Shown in pieces: positions 59,539 through 64,000 of a stretch of 64,000 bases of DNA (the stretch's first letter is position 1; every line of letters begins with the position of its first letter). The stretch lies in the NCBI RefSeq assembly GCF_029168945.1, contig NC_083602.1, positions 79,628,600 through 79,692,599 on the forward strand. Direction: 5' to 3'. The notes under the pieces were generated by a model. The model had not been told where the DNA came from and searched no databases. It saw nothing but the letters and a program-made list of their open reading frames with translations. The DNA comes from Cannabis sativa. Lineage: Eukaryota > Streptophyta > Magnoliopsida > Rosales > Cannabaceae. A program made the position numbers and the translations under genes.

Positions 59539-60092
59539 TCATGGCTGCACACCACCTGATAAGGAAGGACTCGCGCCAGACATCCGTTCCACGATCGCCG
59601 TGTAAAGCTCATGAACGGCTTTCATGTTCCAGATGAAGCAGGCTTGGTAAGCACTCTCCTTTGGAACTTGGCATCTATGAGCTCATCGAAGAGGGTCTCG
59701 GTGGTAGTGCCCAGGTCACGGTTTGACGCCCTGACCCGCTCCAATTCTGTCACTAGCGCACCAACCTCCACGGTGGCCCTTTTCGCCAGCAAGGCCGCCT
59801 ATTAAGAAATAAAGCCAAGTCAGCAGGTGGAAACACCAAAATAGAGGAAAGGGAAAAATAAAAAGCAAGCACCATGACGGCTTACCCCAATGGCTTGCCG
59901 CATTACGGAGTGAGCCAGTACAAAGGCATCTGCGCTGCTACAGGCTGCCCAAGTCTGTGTGGGAAGTTTAGAGGTGCTCCCGACCACCTGGTCCAAGAGC
60001 TCCGGGGCGAAGGGAGCGACCTCTCACCCCTTTAGGCCAGCTGGTTCTCCAGGGCCTCAACCTTTACAATCTGCCCCATTGGGGGCACAACA
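59539..60092 (-). pseudogene. Antisense, once-spliced coiled-coil protein remnant
   Basis: Read on the minus strand. Text near 60080-60030 gives VVPPMGQIVKVEALENQLA and a stop. In another frame, exon A (about 60018-59886) gives VAPFAPELLDQVVGSTSKLP, then TQTWAACSSADAFVLAHSVM, then RQAIG. A GTAAG donor at 59885 and a pyrimidine-rich AG acceptor at 59799 bound an 87-base intron of phase 0. Exon B (59798-59539) continues AALLAKRATVEVGALVTELE, RVRASNRDLGTTTETLFDEL and, after a one-base frame change near 59635, NMKAVHELYTAIVERMSG to a TGA. It is rich in Leu/Glu heptad-like text. Tat/Ogre-type retroelements are known to carry an extra ORF in antisense near the 3' side. That would fit, but no family match can be made here. 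Confidence 0.5.
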
Positions 60093-61571
60093 TGTTGGGT
60101 TTTGTGCCCTAAATAAAACCCATTTCAATATAGTCAGATTTACAAATTAATAAAGATCAGAAATCATTTTATGTTGCATGGTTCACGTGATTTATTTCAT
60201 GTTTATATTTAATGTATAAATTCTATTAAGTCTAGAACATATGTATTTGTTCATGATTATAGTGTTGTCAGCACAGTGGAATATAATCATGATTATATGT
60301 TCAAAAGTTTAATTCCCTGATTTGTCAGTTCACTGGATTTAGACTGGCATGATAATCAGCGATAGGTATACTTACACCTTGGATAAGTGTTATGTCTTTT
60401 CCAGGGTATTGGCAAAGTTTACCAGTATCAAATGTATGGAGTATACATTGGAAGGGACCGATATTGAACTTCGATTAGATATGATAAATTTACCGTAATA
60501 TTTATTCAATTTAATATCACCTAGTTGATCCTAGATCAAATAATCTTAATCTTAACATGATTAGGTTCGATCTAAAGAGTATTATTCGTGTTCTTTGATT
60601 CGTTAGTTAAGCCTACTTTTTGGTCAAGATGATACGTACATTTTGGGAACATGATAGTACAATTGAGTGGGAGCACTAAACATAGATATGGAATCTATAG
60701 CTTCTATAGGTATTTAGAAGTGAAACGATAATTTCCTTCGAGCTTGGCTGAATAGAGATAAATGATTGAGATCTCATTTTAGTTTTTATATTATTTCACT
60801 AAAGTATCATTTATATGTGGCCAAGTGTTTTAAGGATAAAATACATTGAAAGGGTGAAACGGTAATTTTATCCCTATGCAATGTAGATCATCTATAGAGG
60901 ATCATTGATTATTGGGATTATAACAATGGATAATTAATAGCGTATCTATATTGTGGAACATATAGAGCGTTCTATGTAACTGAGAGTGCAATTCCAAATT
61001 AATAACTTAGTGAATTTACTTGGTAAATTCTATGGTCCCCATACTAGTTGAGACAAATTGCTTGTAAGACTAAGTTAATTGATTTTAATTAATCAATTAC
61101 AATTCTAAAATTAGACAATGTCTAGTTTATGAATTTTTCACTATGTTATGGCTTGATTGTGAAGAAATAGTGTTTTAGGGTTTATTTGTTAATTAAAAGA
61201 CTTTATGGAGTCTAATTAATAAATATTATAAATGACAATTTTATTTCATAGTTATTTTAATTATTAAATAAATAATTTTGGCATTTATAAGGTTAAAGTT
61301 GCAAAAAGTGGTATTTGTGAAAATAGATAAAATAGTTGAGAAAAATGACAAAGCCCAAACCAATGTGGGGCCCATTAAGTGGCTGGCCATTTTGTGCTTA
61401 TTTTACTCTATTTTTATCAATTTTTTTTCCTAATAATTCAACCCTAACCCTATTGAAGAATAGTATAAAAGGAAGGCTATGGTCTCTTCATCGAAACTAA
61501 TGCCTCCAAAGCTAATAACCTAGCTTTTCATGAGACCTCTTATTCTTTCTTTTTCAATTCGAAACCCTTAG
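60093..61571 (+). mobile_element. Copia LTR (plus), left part, cut by element E
   Basis: It starts TGTTGGGTTTTGTGCCCTAA and follows the LTR family of 18932/31954/37830 through 'gaaaccctta'. It breaks at 61572. The remaining LTR (equivalent to about 35455-35796) is outside the window, so solo LTR or whole element cannot be decided. It sits in the antisense pseudogene, with CAACA before it as a candidate target duplication. Confidence 0.88.
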
Positions 61572-63948
61572 TGTAACACTCTGGAATTTAGAAATGGATT
61601 AGACAAACCATAATTAAATAATTATGAATAATAGAGGAATTATATTATTATATAGTTCAATATATGTGAATTAATATGAATTTTAATATGTTAAGACCCG
61701 TTGGTGAGCCAGGGACATTTTAGTAATTATGACCTGAGAAGGGTAAATGGATGAAATTAATTTAATTACGTGCTTAATAGAACTATATTATTATATTGTA
61801 TACCTGTGTTGTCTTTTCAGGTGTATTCTGACAGGTGGGCGCGGTATAGTCATAACCGGGAATTTCGGCCCGAACCGGGTTCGGGCCCGAAATACAAATT
61901 GGATTGATTTAATTGGCATTTTATTTGATGAGTGATAATCTGAAATTAATTGTGAGTTATTTATGCATGAAATGACAAAATTACCCTTGTATGGGTGAAT
62001 ATGTGTGTTGTAGGCCCTAAGGGCATTTTGGTCTTTTGACCTTTAATTTCTAAGTTTAGTGAAATGGATTTTTGAGAAATAGAATGTGTTTTCAGCCTTT
62101 ATTTTCTTTCCCCTCTCAATCGACCCTCTCTCCCTCTCTTACCCTCTTGATTTATTTTCAACTTGATTTGTGAGAATTTGGCTTGAATTGGAGCTTGTGT
62201 TGGAAAAAGGGTGTTGGGAGCTTGAGGTTTGATTGTGCAAGAGATTGAGGTAGTTTGATAGTTTTTAATTTGTGATTTCTTTGCTGAAATATTATGATTG
62301 AAAAGCATGAACTTGGTAATGATGATGTTGGGTTACATGTTAAGTGGATTGGTGTTAATTTTGTTGAATTTGAGTTTGTATTGCAGTATGCTTAATTGTT
62401 GAGTTTGGGCAGAGATTTTATGATATTTCTAGATTGGAATTTCATGTTTAAAGTGGTGTTATGCTGCTGGATTTTAATAGGTTTGTGTTGGGTTTGAGTT
62501 TATGTTCTTGAACTTGAAATCTTGATAAGTTTAAGCATGATTTTGTTATGTTTTCTCAATCTTAATTCTTAGAGTTATTTTGGGATTTTGATGAATGAAG
62601 TATGTTAGTTGAGCAACTATTGTGTGCTAGTAATCCTAATTGTTAATTTGAATGTTTGGTTTAGAATTTGGGGTGATTAGATTGAAGTTCTTACTGAAAA
62701 TACGTGGAGAACTTGTTGGTTTCTGGGTTCTGCACCCAGATGTCGCAGCATGCCACGGCCCGCCCCCTTTGGGGGAACCTATGTTTTGTCCCAGGTGCCG
62801 CGGCATGGCTTGGGCATGCCGCGACCCGCCCTCGTAATTTTTGGGCAGTTTGTGTCGAATTTTGAAAAATGCATAGCTTTTGATTCCGAACTCCGATTTG
62901 GCAGTTCTTCATTTCGTTGGAAAGCTCGTTCCGAGCTCTGTATGATTATCTGAATTTTAAATGCCACGATTAAATTTTATGAGTTGAAAATCAAGAGTTA
63001 ATGCTAGGTATGAAAAATCCCAAATTTGTGTGACTAGGATTACCGGCACCTGATCAAGAGCACCCGGGGATTCAGAATCTCTTTCCATTGTTGGACAACA
63101 GGTAAGACAGTGATTAGCACGTAGAGTATGTGCAATGGCGCTTATATTGAGAATGATATGCTTGAATGTTTAGTAACCGGGATTAGGGTTATTACCCTAA
63201 TAGGAACGGTTCAATAGCCTAGGGTTATTACCCTAGCGATATATGTGTATAAATTCCATGCCATGTTAATTGAAATGAGATTTAGGGATTATGCGCTCAA
63301 GGTATAATCAAGTTGGACTCGGTAACCATAACCGAGATGAACCAATTCTAAGGCCTTAATGTATTTAGACGTGTGAGAGCAACATGTGGGTCTACGCCAT
63401 GTAGATTTAAATAGATGTGTGAGCGCAACACATAGGTCTACGCCACGTAGACATAAATGGGCATGTTAGTGTGATGTGCAGGTCTGTGTCATACAGACTT
63501 ATGTGAATGGCATATTTGTTTAAATAGTATGATGAGCATATTACCTTTGTTATGATTTATACTGTCTTGGTGGGCTTGGGTCACGGGTGCTCTACTGTGC
63601 AGAAAAGGGTAAGGCATTAGCTGATCAGCCATGAGTCTCAGGAGCAGGGCGAAGAATGTACATGTTCAAGCCACATCAGACCAACCGGGTTAAGGGTCTA
63701 TCAGAGTTGAACTTTTGAATTCTGTTTTGCAGCTTAGGTCGGCTTGAAAGAAAAATGACTTGTAATAAAGTTTATAAATAATTTTGGGATCCCAACTATT
63801 TAAAAGTTTGAATGTATTACAAGTTTTATTTTCAGTCTGTTTTATATAAGAGTTTAAATTCTGTCCTATTTTGATTAGTCATCCCGATTAGGGGATTAGG
63901 GTTTCATTAGCCTTTTGGGTAGCATGCCTAACTGTTTAGGGTGTTACT
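61572..63948 (+). mobile_element. 5' LTR of Gypsy element E (2,377 bp), element runs off the window
   Basis: It starts TGTAACACTCTGG and ends GGGTGTTACT, where CA would be expected, so the last base seems mutated. A PBS follows. It contains GC-rich inverted repeats at 62723-62823 and short hairpins around 63174-63235 (for example 'cctagggttattaccctag'). CTTAG at 61567-61571 is the left target duplication. Its layout parallels LTR families A and F, but the sequence is largely different. Confidence 0.9.
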
Positions 63949-63951
63949 ATT

Positions 63952-63963
63952 TGGTATCAGAGC
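63952..63963 (+). other. Primer-binding site of element E
   Basis: TGGTATCAGAGC three bases after the LTR. The remaining 37 bases of the window are leader. Confidence 0.95.
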
Positions 63964-64000
63964 GTCGAGGTTTTTAAACTTCCTGTAGACCAGCCGAACA

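Noticed and set aside
62652..62967. Frames on both strands in element E's LTR
   Set aside because: They lie over the GC-rich inverted repeats within an LTR and have no family signal.
1..64000. Search for tRNA or rRNA genes and for cellular genes
   Set aside because: The only tRNA-like text is the primer-binding sites. No exon series or domain outside mobile elements could be supported.

Overview
This 64 kb window is a nest of plant transposable elements. I found no cellular gene that I can support. The coding remnants are plant-type: Ty3/Gypsy chromovirus gag-pol with a C-terminal chromodomain, Ty1/Copia pol fragments, a Mutator-like transposase remnant and a PIF/Harbinger-type Myb/SANT-like ORF1 remnant. 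Most Gypsy LTRs are about 1.9-2.8 kb and are followed by a tRNA-iMet primer site (TGGTATCAGAGC). This fits a dicot with a retrotransposon-rich genome. The gag sequences feel like those of Cannabaceae or other Rosales, but that is a weak impression, not an identification.

Layout. 1-785 is the right end of a family-A Gypsy LTR. 786-3176 is a degenerate minus-strand Copia element with its 5' LTR at the right. 3177-4052 is a Mutator-like transposase pseudogene. 4053-6052 looks like the LTR and leader of an old element (possibly Tat-like). Its interior may resume at 44592-47863 (with a 217-bp tandem repeat array) and at 59495-60092 (with an antisense, once-spliced pseudogene).

6053-44591 is one old minus-strand Gypsy element (called M here, TSD ATGAC). 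Its 3' LTR has been split by two large insertions. The first is a minus-strand A-like solo LTR (6705-18175), itself split by a structurally complete plus-strand family-A element (6940-16331, TSD ACTGT). The second is a composite Copia block (18433-35796). That block contains a truncated minus-strand Gypsy (19844-25476) and a solo Copia LTR (32952-34884, TSD GACCC). M's degenerate interior holds another solo Copia LTR (37830-39701, TSD GTAGA).

47864-59494 is a PIF/Harbinger-like DNA transposon with a broken ORF1. It hosts the oddest structure here: a third Gypsy family (F) in which flank + LTR + leader + gag occurs as nearly identical tandem units, about 3.39 kb each, ending in a third LTR (48703-57577). 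The target duplication TACAC is still readable. 60093 onward is another Copia LTR, interrupted at 61572 by the 5' LTR of a further Gypsy element (E), whose PBS lies at 63952 and whose body runs out of the window.

Nothing here forms a pathway. The only near-complete machinery is the family-A gag-protease-RT-RNase H-integrase-chromodomain reading frame, and it carries two stops and one frameshift. Cross-cutting signals worth attention are recurring perfect palindromes at an equivalent place in unrelated LTR families, hairpin arrays and a shared GAGTC..GACTC module within those LTRs, and the tandem LTR-gag units.
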